DNA of 64,000 nucleotides, from assembly GCF_009380165.1 (NCBI RefSeq), contig NZ_WHUF01000003.1, positions 682,001-746,000 on the forward strand. Direction: 5' to 3'. The translations under genes were made by a program, and so were the position numbers. Below, in pieces: positions 8,215-16,060 of the stretch; the stretch's first letter is position 1, and each line of letters opens with the position of its first letter. Origin of the DNA: Rugamonas rivuli (GTDB taxonomy: Bacteria; Pseudomonadota; Gammaproteobacteria; Burkholderiales; Burkholderiaceae_D). The notes below the pieces were generated by a model. That model ran no database searches, was not told where the DNA came from, and saw nothing but the letters and a program-made list of their open reading frames with translations.

Positions 8215-9684
8215 TCAAGCGCGGCAGGCGAAGGCGTTGACGGCATCGGCCGCCAGCGGCGCGTCGGCGCGGGTTTCGAACCAAAAGCGGCGCAGCAGAT
8301 TCTGCGCCGTTTGCATGCGGTAGGTGCTGGAGGCGCGCATGTCCGACAGCGGCGCGAAATCCTGCGCCAGCATGTCCATCGCCACACGCAGATTGGCTTC
8401 GTTCCAGCGCAGGCCGTTCAACGCGGCTTCCGCTCGCGGTGCACGGCGCGGCGTGGCGGCCATGCCGCCGAAAGCGATGCGAGCATCGACGACCAGATCG
8501 CCATCGAGCTTGAACGCGAAGGCCGCGCAGACGGCCGAGATATCCTGGTCGAAGCGCTTGGCCAGCTTGTAGGTGCGGAACTGCACGCCCTCGCGCGGCA
8601 GCGGCACGCGCACGGCGGCCACGAATTCGTCGGGCCGCATATCCTTTTTCTGATAATCGAGATAGAACGCTTCCAGCGGCATCACGCGCTCGCCGGCCGG
8701 GCCGCGCAGCACCACTTCGCTGCCGACGGCGATCATCCACGGCATCGAATCGCCGATCGGCGAACCGTTGGCGACGTTGCCGCCCAGCGTGCCGGCGTTA
8801 CGGATCGGCAGCGACGCGAAGCGCTGCCACATCTCGCTCAATTGCGACGGATACAGGCGGCACAAGGCTTCGTACGCATCGTTGAGCGTAACGCCCGCGC
8901 CGATGTGCAGCATGCCGTCCGCTTCAACGACGGTTTGCAGCGCGCTCACGTGGCCGAGATAAATGATGTCGCCCAGATCGCGCATCTGCTTCGTCACCCA
9001 CAGGCCGACGTCGGTGGAACCCGACAGCAGCGTGGCTTTCGGATGCGCGGCGCGCAGCGCCACCAGCTCGTCCAATGTGCGCGGCGCATGGAAGCTTTGG
9101 CCGTGCGCGGTGTAGCTGCTGCCGGCATCGCGCTGCAATGCGCGCAGCTGCGCGGCCAGCGCGGCGCGGTCGAAGCCGGCCTTCGGCAGTTCGGTCATGC
9201 GGTGCGCGGCGTCGATGATGGGACGGTATCCGGTGCAGCGGCACAGATTACCGGACAGGCAATCGTCTATCTCCTTGCGCTGTGCGGGCTGGCCGTCCTT
9301 GTCGAGGTACATGCCCCACAGCGACATGACAAAGCCCGGCGTACAGAAGCCGCATTGCGAGCCGTGGCATTCCACCATCGCCTGCTGCACCGGGTGCAGC
9401 GTGCCGTCGGGCTGCTGCAGGTCTTCCACGGTGAACAAGGCTTTGCCGTCCAGCGTGGGCGCGAACTGGATGCAGGAGTTCACGGCCTTCATCTCCAACT
9501 GGCCGGCGGCGTTCAGGCTGCCGACCACCACGGTGCAGGCGCCGCAATCGCCTTCGGCGCAGCCTTCCTTGGTGCCGGTGCAATGCAGATCCTCGCGCAG
9601 GTGCTGGAGCACGGTGCGCGTAGGTGCGGCGCCGGAGATTTCCTGTACTGCGCCACGGTAGTAAAAGCGTATCGGTTCGGACAT
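8215..9684 (-). CDS. xdhA: Xanthine dehydrogenase, iron-sulfur/FAD subunit
   Basis: Electron-transfer subunit of 489 residues that passes electrons from the Mo centre through two [2Fe-2S] clusters to FAD and NAD+. The first cluster motif (GCAEGDCGACTVVVG) has cysteines near 42, 47 and 50. The second has CGFCTPGFVMS and CRCTGYRPI around 110-150. The FAD-binding segment has LLSGSTDVGLWVTKQM and PIRNAGTLGGNVANGSPIGD around 240-330. The start at 9684 (MSEPIRFYY) fits the ferredoxin-like N-terminus; the frame stays open to 9759 but extra residues would overlap puuE. It is 7 bases downstream of puuE. Confidence 0.97.
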   Translation of the reverse strand: MSEPIRFYYRGAVQEISGAAPTRTVLQHLREDLHCTGTKEGCAEGDCGACTVVVGSLNAAGQLEMKAVNSCIQFAPTLDGKALFTVEDLQQPDGTLHPVQQAMVECHGSQCGFCTPGFVMSLWGMYLDKDGQPAQRKEIDDCLSGNLCRCTGYRPIIDAAHRMTELPKAGFDRAALAAQLRALQRDAGSSYTAHGQSFHAPRTLDELVALRAAHPKATLLSGSTDVGLWVTKQMRDLGDIIYLGHVSALQTVVEADGMLHIGAGVTLNDAYEALCRLYPSQLSEMWQRFASLPIRNAGTLGGNVANGSPIGDSMPWMIAVGSEVVLRGPAGERVMPLEAFYLDYQKKDMRPDEFVAAVRVPLPREGVQFRTYKLAKRFDQDISAVCAAFAFKLDGDLVVDARIAFGGMAATPRRAPRAEAALNGLRWNEANLRVAMDMLAQDFAPLSDMRASSTYRMQTAQNLLRRFWFETRADAPLAADAVNAFACRA

Positions 9685-9691
9685 CGTGACC

Positions 9692-10645
9692 TCAGCCTGC
9701 GTATGGATGGGTTTTGCGCCAGTGCTCGGCGATATCGATGCGGCGGGTGATCCACACATTATCGTGCTTTTGCACGTAATCGAGGAAGCGCGCCAGCGCC
9801 GCGGCGCGCGCCGGGCGGCCGACGATGCGGCAGTGCAGACCGATCGACAGCATCTTCGGCTGGTTCAAGCCGGCCGGGTCGCCCTCGGCGTACAACACGT
9901 CGAAGGCGTCCTTCAGGTAGTCGAAGAACTGCGTGCCCGAGTTGAAGCCTTGCGCGGCGGCGAAGCGCATATCGTTGGTGTCCAGCGTGTACGGCACGAT
10001 CAGTTGCGGCGCGGTGGCTGCATTGCCGCCGGCGTCCGTGTAATCGACCTTTTGCCAGAACGGCAGGTCGTCGCTGTAGTTATCGGCGTCGTAGCGGAAG
10101 CCGCCGTGTTCCACCACCAGGCGCTTGGTCTGCGGCGAATCGCGGCCGGTGTACCAGCCCTGCGGCGCGCTGCCGGTCAGCTCGCGGATGATCTGCACCG
10201 CTTCCTTCATGTGGGCACGCTCGGTGGCTTCGTCCATGTTCTGGTAGGTGATCCAGCGCAGGCCGTGGCAGGCGATTTCGTGGCCGAGTTCCTGGAAGGC
10301 GGCAACCGCCTCCGGGTGGCGCTTGAGCGCCATCGCTACGCCGAAGACCGTCAACGGCAGCTTGCGTTCCTCGAACATGCGCAGCAATCGCCACAGGCCG
10401 GCGCGCGAGCCGTACTCGTAGATCGATTCCATGCTCATGTGGCGGTTGCTGAAGGAGGCGGCGCCGATGATCTCGGACAGGAAAGTCTCGGAGCCGGCAT
10501 CGCCGTGCAGCACATTGTTTTCGCCGCCCTCTTCGTAGTTCAGGACGAATTGCAGGGCCACGCGGGCACGGTTGGGCCACTGGGCGTGAGGCGGCTTCGG
10601 GCCGTAGCCGATCAGGTCGCGCGGGTAGTTGTCGTAGTTGGTCAT
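9692..10645 (-). CDS. puuE: Allantoinase PuuE (polysaccharide-deacetylase-type)
   Basis: Predicted to open the ring of allantoin to allantoate in the cytosol using a NodB/polysaccharide-deacetylase fold, a family unrelated to amidohydrolase-type AllB. The 317-residue protein starts at ATG 10645 (MTNYDNYPRDLIGYG), matching the typical PuuE N-terminus. Key segments are VLNYEEGGENNVLHGD, FGVAMALKRHPEAV, ELGHEIACHGLRWITYQ and GWYTGRDSPQTKRLVVEHGGFRYDADNYSDDLPFW. It is the first gene of the leftward operon and diverges from uraH. No uraD domain is fused to it, though such fusions occur elsewhere. Confidence 0.93.
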   Translation of the reverse strand: MTNYDNYPRDLIGYGPKPPHAQWPNRARVALQFVLNYEEGGENNVLHGDAGSETFLSEIIGAASFSNRHMSMESIYEYGSRAGLWRLLRMFEERKLPLTVFGVAMALKRHPEAVAAFQELGHEIACHGLRWITYQNMDEATERAHMKEAVQIIRELTGSAPQGWYTGRDSPQTKRLVVEHGGFRYDADNYSDDLPFWQKVDYTDAGGNAATAPQLIVPYTLDTNDMRFAAAQGFNSGTQFFDYLKDAFDVLYAEGDPAGLNQPKMLSIGLHCRIVGRPARAAALARFLDYVQKHDNVWITRRIDIAEHWRKTHPYAG

Positions 10646-10677
10646 GGCGCTGGCTAGTCTATGAGGAATATATCTGC

Positions 10678-10713
10678 AATCATATATGCGTAGAACGGCA
10701 TCGGTATATGATT
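10678..10713. promoter_or_regulatory. Inverted repeat in the puuE/uraH divergent promoter region
   Basis: The 9-base arms AATCATATA (10678-10686) and TATATGATT (10705-10713) form a perfect inverted repeat with an 18-base spacer. Arm centres are 27 bases apart, about two and a half helical turns. It sits in the 109-base gap between the puuE and uraH starts, so it is a candidate operator for a regulator shared by both directions. No regulator gene lies next to it in this window. Confidence 0.5.
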
Positions 10714-10754
10714 TGTCCAATAGATACTTATTACCTACCGATATAGGACTTACC

Positions 10755-11108
10755 ATGGGCAAGCTTAGTACACACGTTCTCGATATCACTGTCGGCAAAC
10801 CTGGCGTCGGCGTCAAGGTGGCTTTGTACGCCGTCACGGCGCAGGGCCGCGAGTTGCTGAAAACCGACGTCACCAACGCCGACGGCCGCTGCGCCGTGCC
10901 GCTGCTTGAAGGCGACACCATGAAGCCGGGCAAGTACGAGCTGGTGTTCGGCGCCGGCGCCTACTTCGCGGCGCAGGGCGTGGACTTGCCTGAGCCGCGC
11001 TTCATCGACGAGGTGACGCTGGCTTTCGGCATCGCCAGCGCGGACCAGAACTACCACGTGCCGCTGGTCGTCTCGCCGTGGGCGTATTCGACCTATCGCG
11101 GCAGCTGA
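10755..11108 (+). CDS. uraH: 5-hydroxyisourate hydrolase
   Basis: Transthyretin-like protein that hydrolyses 5-hydroxyisourate, the product of urate oxidation, to OHCU. The 117-residue length is typical. Family signatures are LSTHVLDITVGKPGVGVKVAL at the start, the central ELVFGAGAYF, and the diagnostic C-terminal tetrapeptide YRGS. The start is ATG 10755; an open frame extends to 10686 but the extra residues have no family counterpart. It reads divergently from the puuE-xdhABC-guaD operon. Neither urate oxidase nor OHCU decarboxylase is present here. Confidence 0.96.
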   Translation: MGKLSTHVLDITVGKPGVGVKVALYAVTAQGRELLKTDVTNADGRCAVPLLEGDTMKPGKYELVFGAGAYFAAQGVDLPEPRFIDEVTLAFGIASADQNYHVPLVVSPWAYSTYRGS

Positions 11109-11151
11109 TTTTCAGCCGTTCGGGTGCCGCATCGGCTAAGATGCGCGCACC

Positions 11152-12681
11152 ATGAATGAATCCACTTCAGCGCTGACCGCGTCCTTTCTGCAACAAGCCG
11201 TCGAACTGCACCAGCAGGGACGGCTTCAGCCTGCACAAGCCCTGTACCGCCAGGTGTTGGAACTTGAACCGCGCCAGTTCGATGCACTGCATCTGCTGGG
11301 CGTGATCGCGCGCCAGCAAGGCGACGCACAGACGGCCATCGCGCTGATCTCGCAGGCCATCGAAGTCGATGGCGCGCAAGCCAAGGCGCACTGCAATCTG
11401 GGTGTGGCGCTGCTCGACGCCGGCCGCGCCGACGAGGCACTGGCCAGCCATGAACGCGCCATCGCTTTGCAGGAAAACTACGCCATGGCCTGGAGCAATC
11501 GCGGCAACGCGCTGCTCCGGCTTGGGCGGCTCGACGAAGCGCTGCTCAGTTATCAGCGCGCGCTGGCTATCCAACCCTCCTATGCCGAAGCCCACTGCAA
11601 CCGTGCCATCGTGCTGCAAGATCAGGGGCGCTACCTGGACGCGTTGAGCGCGGCCGAAGACGCCCTGCGTATCAAGGACCGCTACGCCGACGCCTGGTTC
11701 GCGCGCGGCAACGCGCTGTACTGCCTGCGCATCCTGCCGGAGGCGATTGAGAGCTTCGACCGAGCCATCCATCTCCGGCCGCAATGGGCCGAGGCTTACA
11801 ACGGCCAGGGCGCGGTCTTGCAGCGGCTGGGCATCTTCGATGCGGCGCTGGACAGTTATGACCAGGCGCTGGCACTCAAGCCGGACTACGCGCTGGCTCA
11901 CTACGCACGCGGCAACACGCTGCGCTCGATGCAGCGCAACGAGGAAGCCGTCGCCGCCTATCGCGCCGCGCTGGCGCATGGCGACAATCCCGAAACCATC
12001 GCCTTCGCGCTAGCCTCGGTGGGCGCGGGCGAGACGCCTGCCGTGCTACCGCAGGAATACGTGCGCTCGCTGTTCGACCAGTACGCGAATCACTTCGACC
12101 AGCATCTGGTGGAAGTGCTGGACTACCAGACGCCGTCCTATCTGGATGGGCTGATACGCCGCACGATAGCCGCCGATACGCTGGAAAATAGCCTGGACAC
12201 ACTGGACCTTGGCTGCGGCACGGGCCTGTGCGGCCCGTATCTGCGGGCATACTCACGCAGCCTGGCGGGCATCGACCTGTCGCAGCAGATGCTGGACAAG
12301 GCGGCCGAACGCGGCCTGTACGACACGCTGGCCTGCGCCGACCTGGTCTCCTACCTGTCCAGCCACGATGGCGACTGCGACCTGGCGGTAGCAGCCGACG
12401 TCTTCGTCTACATCGGCGACCTGGCGCCGGTCTTCGCGGCCGTGCACCGCGCGCTGCGCGACGGCGGCCACTTCTGCTTCTCGGTGGAAGCTGGCGAAGG
12501 CGCCGACTACACCCTGCGCCCATCGAACCGCTACGCCCACACACAGCAATACATAGAACGCCTGGCCGCCGCCACGGGTTTCCGGGTGAAGGCCGCCGAA
12601 CCCCTAACCGCCCGCCAGGAAAACGGCGCCCCCACCGCCGCATTGGCCGTCATGCTGCAAAAACCCTGGGGTCAAGTCTGA
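11152..12681 (+). CDS. TPR-repeat SAM-dependent methyltransferase
   Basis: A 509-residue two-part protein. Residues about 10-285 are tandem tetratricopeptide repeats with the usual pattern (for example AHCNLGVALLDAGRADEALASHERAI and AEAYNGQGAVLQRLGIFDAAL), a protein-protein scaffold. Residues about 345-480 are a class I methyltransferase with the SAM-binding motif LDTLDLGCGTGLCG, acidic SLAGIDLS and the later CDLAVAADVFVYIGDL. The target is unknown; similar TPR-methyltransferases are often annotated only generically. The last codons (Trp-Gly-Gln-Val-stop) lie inside the left arm of a long inverted repeat, so the C-terminus may have been set by insertion of that element. Confidence 0.88.
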   Translation: MNESTSALTASFLQQAVELHQQGRLQPAQALYRQVLELEPRQFDALHLLGVIARQQGDAQTAIALISQAIEVDGAQAKAHCNLGVALLDAGRADEALASHERAIALQENYAMAWSNRGNALLRLGRLDEALLSYQRALAIQPSYAEAHCNRAIVLQDQGRYLDALSAAEDALRIKDRYADAWFARGNALYCLRILPEAIESFDRAIHLRPQWAEAYNGQGAVLQRLGIFDAALDSYDQALALKPDYALAHYARGNTLRSMQRNEEAVAAYRAALAHGDNPETIAFALASVGAGETPAVLPQEYVRSLFDQYANHFDQHLVEVLDYQTPSYLDGLIRRTIAADTLENSLDTLDLGCGTGLCGPYLRAYSRSLAGIDLSQQMLDKAAERGLYDTLACADLVSYLSSHDGDCDLAVAADVFVYIGDLAPVFAAVHRALRDGGHFCFSVEAGEGADYTLRPSNRYAHTQQYIERLAAATGFRVKAAEPLTARQENGAPTAALAVMLQKPWGQV

Positions 12682-12752
12682 CATTCGGACACGAACTCAG
12701 CACTAGGCTAGCCCTACGGCCGGGCTCGTGTCCGAATGTCAGACTTGACCCC
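12668..12752. repeat. Long perfect inverted repeat (27-base arms), possible REP-like element
   Basis: The left arm at 12668-12694 begins GGGGTCAAGTCTGACATTCG. The right arm at 12726-12752 is its exact reverse complement, and the 31-base spacer contains a smaller stem (AGCCC / GGGCT). The left arm overlaps the stop codon of the TPR-methyltransferase (TGA at 12679-12681). From memory, GGGGTCAGGTCTGACA-like palindromes are dispersed intergenic repeats in several beta- and gammaproteobacteria and may depend on REP-associated transposases. That link was not verified here. The folded RNA could also act as a terminator or stabiliser. Confidence 0.8.
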
Positions 12753-12894
12753 CAGTTAAAATAGGCAAACTTGCATCGGCGGCGGGCTTGCCTTAGAATT
12801 CGAAGCTCTGTGGCTGCGTTTTGGGCCATGCCGTCTGGGCCGGTGCAGTGATCAGGCCGACCAGTTTCCCATGCAAGATTCTTTACGGTGACTC

Positions 12895-14184
12895 TTGGAT
12901 ACCGTGCCGTTTTGGGCGCAACTTCTTGCGCTCGCTCTCCTGATACTGTGCTCGGCCTTCTTCGCCATGGCCGAAACCGCGCTGATGGCGGCCAATCGCT
13001 ATCGCCTGCGCCATATGGCCAAGCGTGGCAGCCGCCGCGCCATCACCACCCTGTGGCTGCTCGACCGCACCGATAAGCTGCTGTCGCTGGTCCTCATCGC
13101 CAATACCCTGATCAACGCCATGGCCACCGCGCTGGTGACGGCCATCGCCATCCAGTCCTTCGGCCATGACGACAACGTCATCACCATCTCCACCGGCGTG
13201 GTCGCCTTCCTGCTGATCGTGTTCGCCGAGATCTCGCCCAAGGTCATCGGCGCCACCTTCCCGGAAAAAATCGCCCTGCCCACCAGCATGGTGCTGAAAC
13301 CGCTGATGGCGCTGGCCAAGCCGGTGATCTGGTTCGTCAACCTGTTCGTCACGCTGGTGCTCAAGCTGTTCCGCATCAAGGCCGGCGCCCACGCGCACGA
13401 TGCCCGCCTGTCGCCGGAAGAGCTGCGCTCCATCGTGCTCGAAGGCGGCAACTTCATCCCGCAAAAACACAAAAGCATCCTGCTCAACCTGTTCGACCTG
13501 GAAACCATCTCGGTCGAGGACATCATGACGCCGCGCTCGCAGATCGAGGCGCTGAACCTGGAACTGACGGTCGAGGAAATCAAGCGCGAGCTGACCACCT
13601 GCTACCACAACAAGCTGCCCGTCTACGAAGGCGAGATCAACCGCATCATCGGCATCCTGCACGTGCGCAAGGCCGTGGCGCTGCTGAACCAGGAAGACGA
13701 ACTGACCGTCGAACACTTCCGCGAACTGCTGACCACGCCCTACTTCATCCCGCAGGACACCGGCGTCTTCACCCAGCTCCAGTACTTCCAGGAGAACAAG
13801 GAACGCCTGGGCATCATCGTCGACGAATACGGCGAGGTGCAGGGCCTGGTCACGCTGGACGATATCATCGAGGAAATGATCGGTGAATTTACGACATCGA
13901 TGCCCGGCGCGGCCCGCGCCGACAGCTTCGGCTGGTCCGAACAGGGCGAGTGCCTGCTGGAAGGCTCGACCGCGCTGCGCGACATCAACAAGCGCCTCGG
14001 CCTGGCCTTCCCGCTGGACGGCCCCAAGACGCTGAACGGCCTGATGCTGGAGCTGTTGCAGGAAATACCAGACGCGCCGATCAGCATCAAAGTTGCCAAC
14101 TGCATCATCGAAGTGGTCCAGGTGCACGACCAGGCGATCAAAGTCGTCAAATTGATACGCCCCTCCGGAAAGCGCGTCCACTAA
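12895..14184 (+). CDS. CorC/HlyC-family membrane protein (CNNM domain, CBS pair)
   Basis: Inner-membrane protein of 429 residues, often annotated as hemolysin-like or a magnesium/cobalt efflux protein. The order is the CNNM transmembrane domain (about 1-190, beginning FWAQLLALALLILCSAFFAMAETALMA), two CBS domains (about 205-335, VEDIMTPRSQIEALNLEL and YGEVQGLVTLDDIIEEMIGEF), and the CorC_HlyC C-terminal domain (about 345-429). The TTG start at 12895 is chosen because it keeps the first membrane helix whole; the first in-frame ATG would cut it. The ribosome-binding site is poor. Ion specificity cannot be read from sequence. It is followed 132 bases later by pilB. Confidence 0.87.
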   Translation: MDTVPFWAQLLALALLILCSAFFAMAETALMAANRYRLRHMAKRGSRRAITTLWLLDRTDKLLSLVLIANTLINAMATALVTAIAIQSFGHDDNVITISTGVVAFLLIVFAEISPKVIGATFPEKIALPTSMVLKPLMALAKPVIWFVNLFVTLVLKLFRIKAGAHAHDARLSPEELRSIVLEGGNFIPQKHKSILLNLFDLETISVEDIMTPRSQIEALNLELTVEEIKRELTTCYHNKLPVYEGEINRIIGILHVRKAVALLNQEDELTVEHFRELLTTPYFIPQDTGVFTQLQYFQENKERLGIIVDEYGEVQGLVTLDDIIEEMIGEFTTSMPGAARADSFGWSEQGECLLEGSTALRDINKRLGLAFPLDGPKTLNGLMLELLQEIPDAPISIKVANCIIEVVQVHDQAIKVVKLIRPSGKRVH

Positions 14185-14259
14185 ACCGCGCACTGCTGCG
14201 GCAAACGCAACAGTGGGGAGTACAATCGTTTCCGTGGGAGGACAAACGGCTTTACAAAT

Positions 14260-14279
14260 ATGATGCCTGAGAGCATCAT
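14260..14279. repeat. Small inverted repeat upstream of pilB
   Basis: A perfect 7-base stem (ATGATGC / GCATCAT) with loop CTGAGA sits about 40 bases before the pilB start. There is no T-tract, so it could be an operator or leader hairpin. Its role is unknown. Confidence 0.35.
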
Positions 14280-14316
14280 TCCGTGATCCAGCCCCCTCCA
14301 TCCAGCAGACGCATCT

Positions 14317-16050
14317 ATGGCAGCAGTCCTACCGAACGCCGCGCCAGGCGCCCCGATGCCGGGGCTGGCGAGGGCATTGATGCAAGCCGGCCGCCTCTCC
14401 GCGGCCCAGGCCGACATGCTGCAAAAAAAAGCCGTCACCGACAAGCACGCCTTCATCGATGTGCTGCTGGCCAGCGGCGCCATCGACGCCCGCGCGCTTG
14501 CCATGTTCTGCTCCGAAACCTTCGCCTATCCGATGATGGATGTGCAGGCGCTCAACATCGATGCGCTGCCGGCCAAGATCATCGACAACAAGCTGATGCA
14601 GGCGCAGCGCGTGATCGCGCTGGCCAAGCGCGGCAACAAGATGTCGGTGGCGATATCCGACCCGACCAATACCCAGGCGCTGGACCAGATCAAGTTCCAG
14701 ACCGAATCCACGGTCGAACCGGTCATCGTCGCCCATGACGCGCTGCTGCAACTGCTGGCGCGGCTCAACAAGGACAGCGAGCAGGCCATCAACGACCTCG
14801 GCGGCGACGAATCGGACATCCAGTTCGCCGAGGAAGAAGCCCCGGCCGCCGACGCCGCCGCCGATCCCGGCGCCAACGATGTCGAGGACGCCCCGGTGGT
14901 GCGCTTCCTGAACAAGATGCTGATGGACGCCGTCAACATGGGCGCCTCGGACTTGCACTTCGAACCGTTCGAAAAATTCTACCGCGTGCGCTTCCGCGTC
15001 GACGGCGTGCTGATGGAGCATGCCCAGCCGCCGATCTCGATCAAGGAAAAACTGGTGTCGCGCATCAAGGTGCTGGCCAAGCTGGACATCTCGGAAAAGC
15101 GCATCCCGCAGGATGGCCGCATGCGCCTGATCGTGTCGCCGACCAAGACCATCGACCTGCGCATCTCCACGCTGCCGACCTTGTTCGGCGAGAAAACCGT
15201 GATGCGTATCCTCGACGCCACCCAGGCGCAGATGGGCATCGACGCGCTCGGCTACGACCCGGACCAGAAGGAGCTGCTGCTCGACGCCATCCAGCGCCCC
15301 TACGGCATGGTGCTGGTGACGGGGCCGACCGGCTCGGGCAAGACGGTGTCGCTGTACACCTGCCTGAACGTCATCAACAAGCCGGGCATCAACATTTCCA
15401 CCGCCGAAGACCCGGCCGAGATCAACCTGCCCGGCGTGAACCAGGTCAACGTCAACGACCGCGCCGGCCTGACCTTCCCGGTGGCGCTGAAGTCCTTCCT
15501 GCGCCAGGATCCGGACATCATCATGGTCGGCGAGATCCGCGACCTGGAAACGGCCGACATCGCCATCAAGGCGGCGCAGACCGGGCACATGGTGTTCTCC
15601 ACGCTGCACACCAACGACGCGCCGTCGACGCTGACGCGCTTGATGAACATGGGCGTGGCGCCGTTCAACATCGCCTCGTCGGTGATCCTGATTACCGCGC
15701 AGCGCCTGGCGCGGCGGCTGTGCACCTGCAAGCAGCCGGTGGAGATCTCCAACGAGCTGCTGCTCAAGGCCGGCTTCAAGGCGCATGAGCTGGACGGCAG
15801 CTGGAAGCCCTACGGCCCGGTCGGCTGCGAGCGCTGCAACGGCGGCGGCTACAAGGGCCGGGTCGGCATCTACCAGATCATGCCGATCAGCCCCGCCATT
15901 GAGAGCATCATTCTGGCGCACGGCAACTCGATGGAGATCGCCGCCAAATCGGAAGAGGAAGGCGTGAAGTCGCTGCGCCAGTCCGGCCTGGTGAAGGTCA
16001 GGAACGGCCTGACCAGCCTGGAAGAAGTGCTCGGCTGTACCAACGAATAG
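14317..16050 (+). CDS. pilB: Type IV pilus assembly ATPase PilB
   Basis: Cytoplasmic hexameric ATPase powering pilus extension; 577 residues. The N-terminal MshE-type domain (about 20-165, LIDARALAMFCSET style) precedes the GspE/PilB ATPase core. Motifs are Walker A GPTGSGKTVSLYTC near residue 333, Asp box EIRDLETADIAIKAAQTGH near 405, and His box STLHTNDAPSTLTRL. The zinc-binding cysteines CTCKQ and GCERCNGGGYKGRVGIYQ are near 470-520. The ATG at 14317 lacks a strong ribosome-binding site; a later start at MPGLARALM is possible. It is followed after 10 bases by pilC. Confidence 0.97.
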   Translation: MAAVLPNAAPGAPMPGLARALMQAGRLSAAQADMLQKKAVTDKHAFIDVLLASGAIDARALAMFCSETFAYPMMDVQALNIDALPAKIIDNKLMQAQRVIALAKRGNKMSVAISDPTNTQALDQIKFQTESTVEPVIVAHDALLQLLARLNKDSEQAINDLGGDESDIQFAEEEAPAADAAADPGANDVEDAPVVRFLNKMLMDAVNMGASDLHFEPFEKFYRVRFRVDGVLMEHAQPPISIKEKLVSRIKVLAKLDISEKRIPQDGRMRLIVSPTKTIDLRISTLPTLFGEKTVMRILDATQAQMGIDALGYDPDQKELLLDAIQRPYGMVLVTGPTGSGKTVSLYTCLNVINKPGINISTAEDPAEINLPGVNQVNVNDRAGLTFPVALKSFLRQDPDIIMVGEIRDLETADIAIKAAQTGHMVFSTLHTNDAPSTLTRLMNMGVAPFNIASSVILITAQRLARRLCTCKQPVEISNELLLKAGFKAHELDGSWKPYGPVGCERCNGGGYKGRVGIYQIMPISPAIESIILAHGNSMEIAAKSEEEGVKSLRQSGLVKVRNGLTSLEEVLGCTNE

Positions 16051-16060
16051 GACATAACCC

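Noticed and set aside
5729..8323. An 864-codon rightward open frame across xdhB and xdhC.
   Set aside because: Composition is typical of an antisense shadow in high-GC DNA; both xdh genes have complete motifs on the other strand.
12888..13076. GTG-initiated frame overlapping the start of the CorC/HlyC-type gene.
   Set aside because: Different frame from the well-supported 429-residue protein and ends after 62 codons without features.
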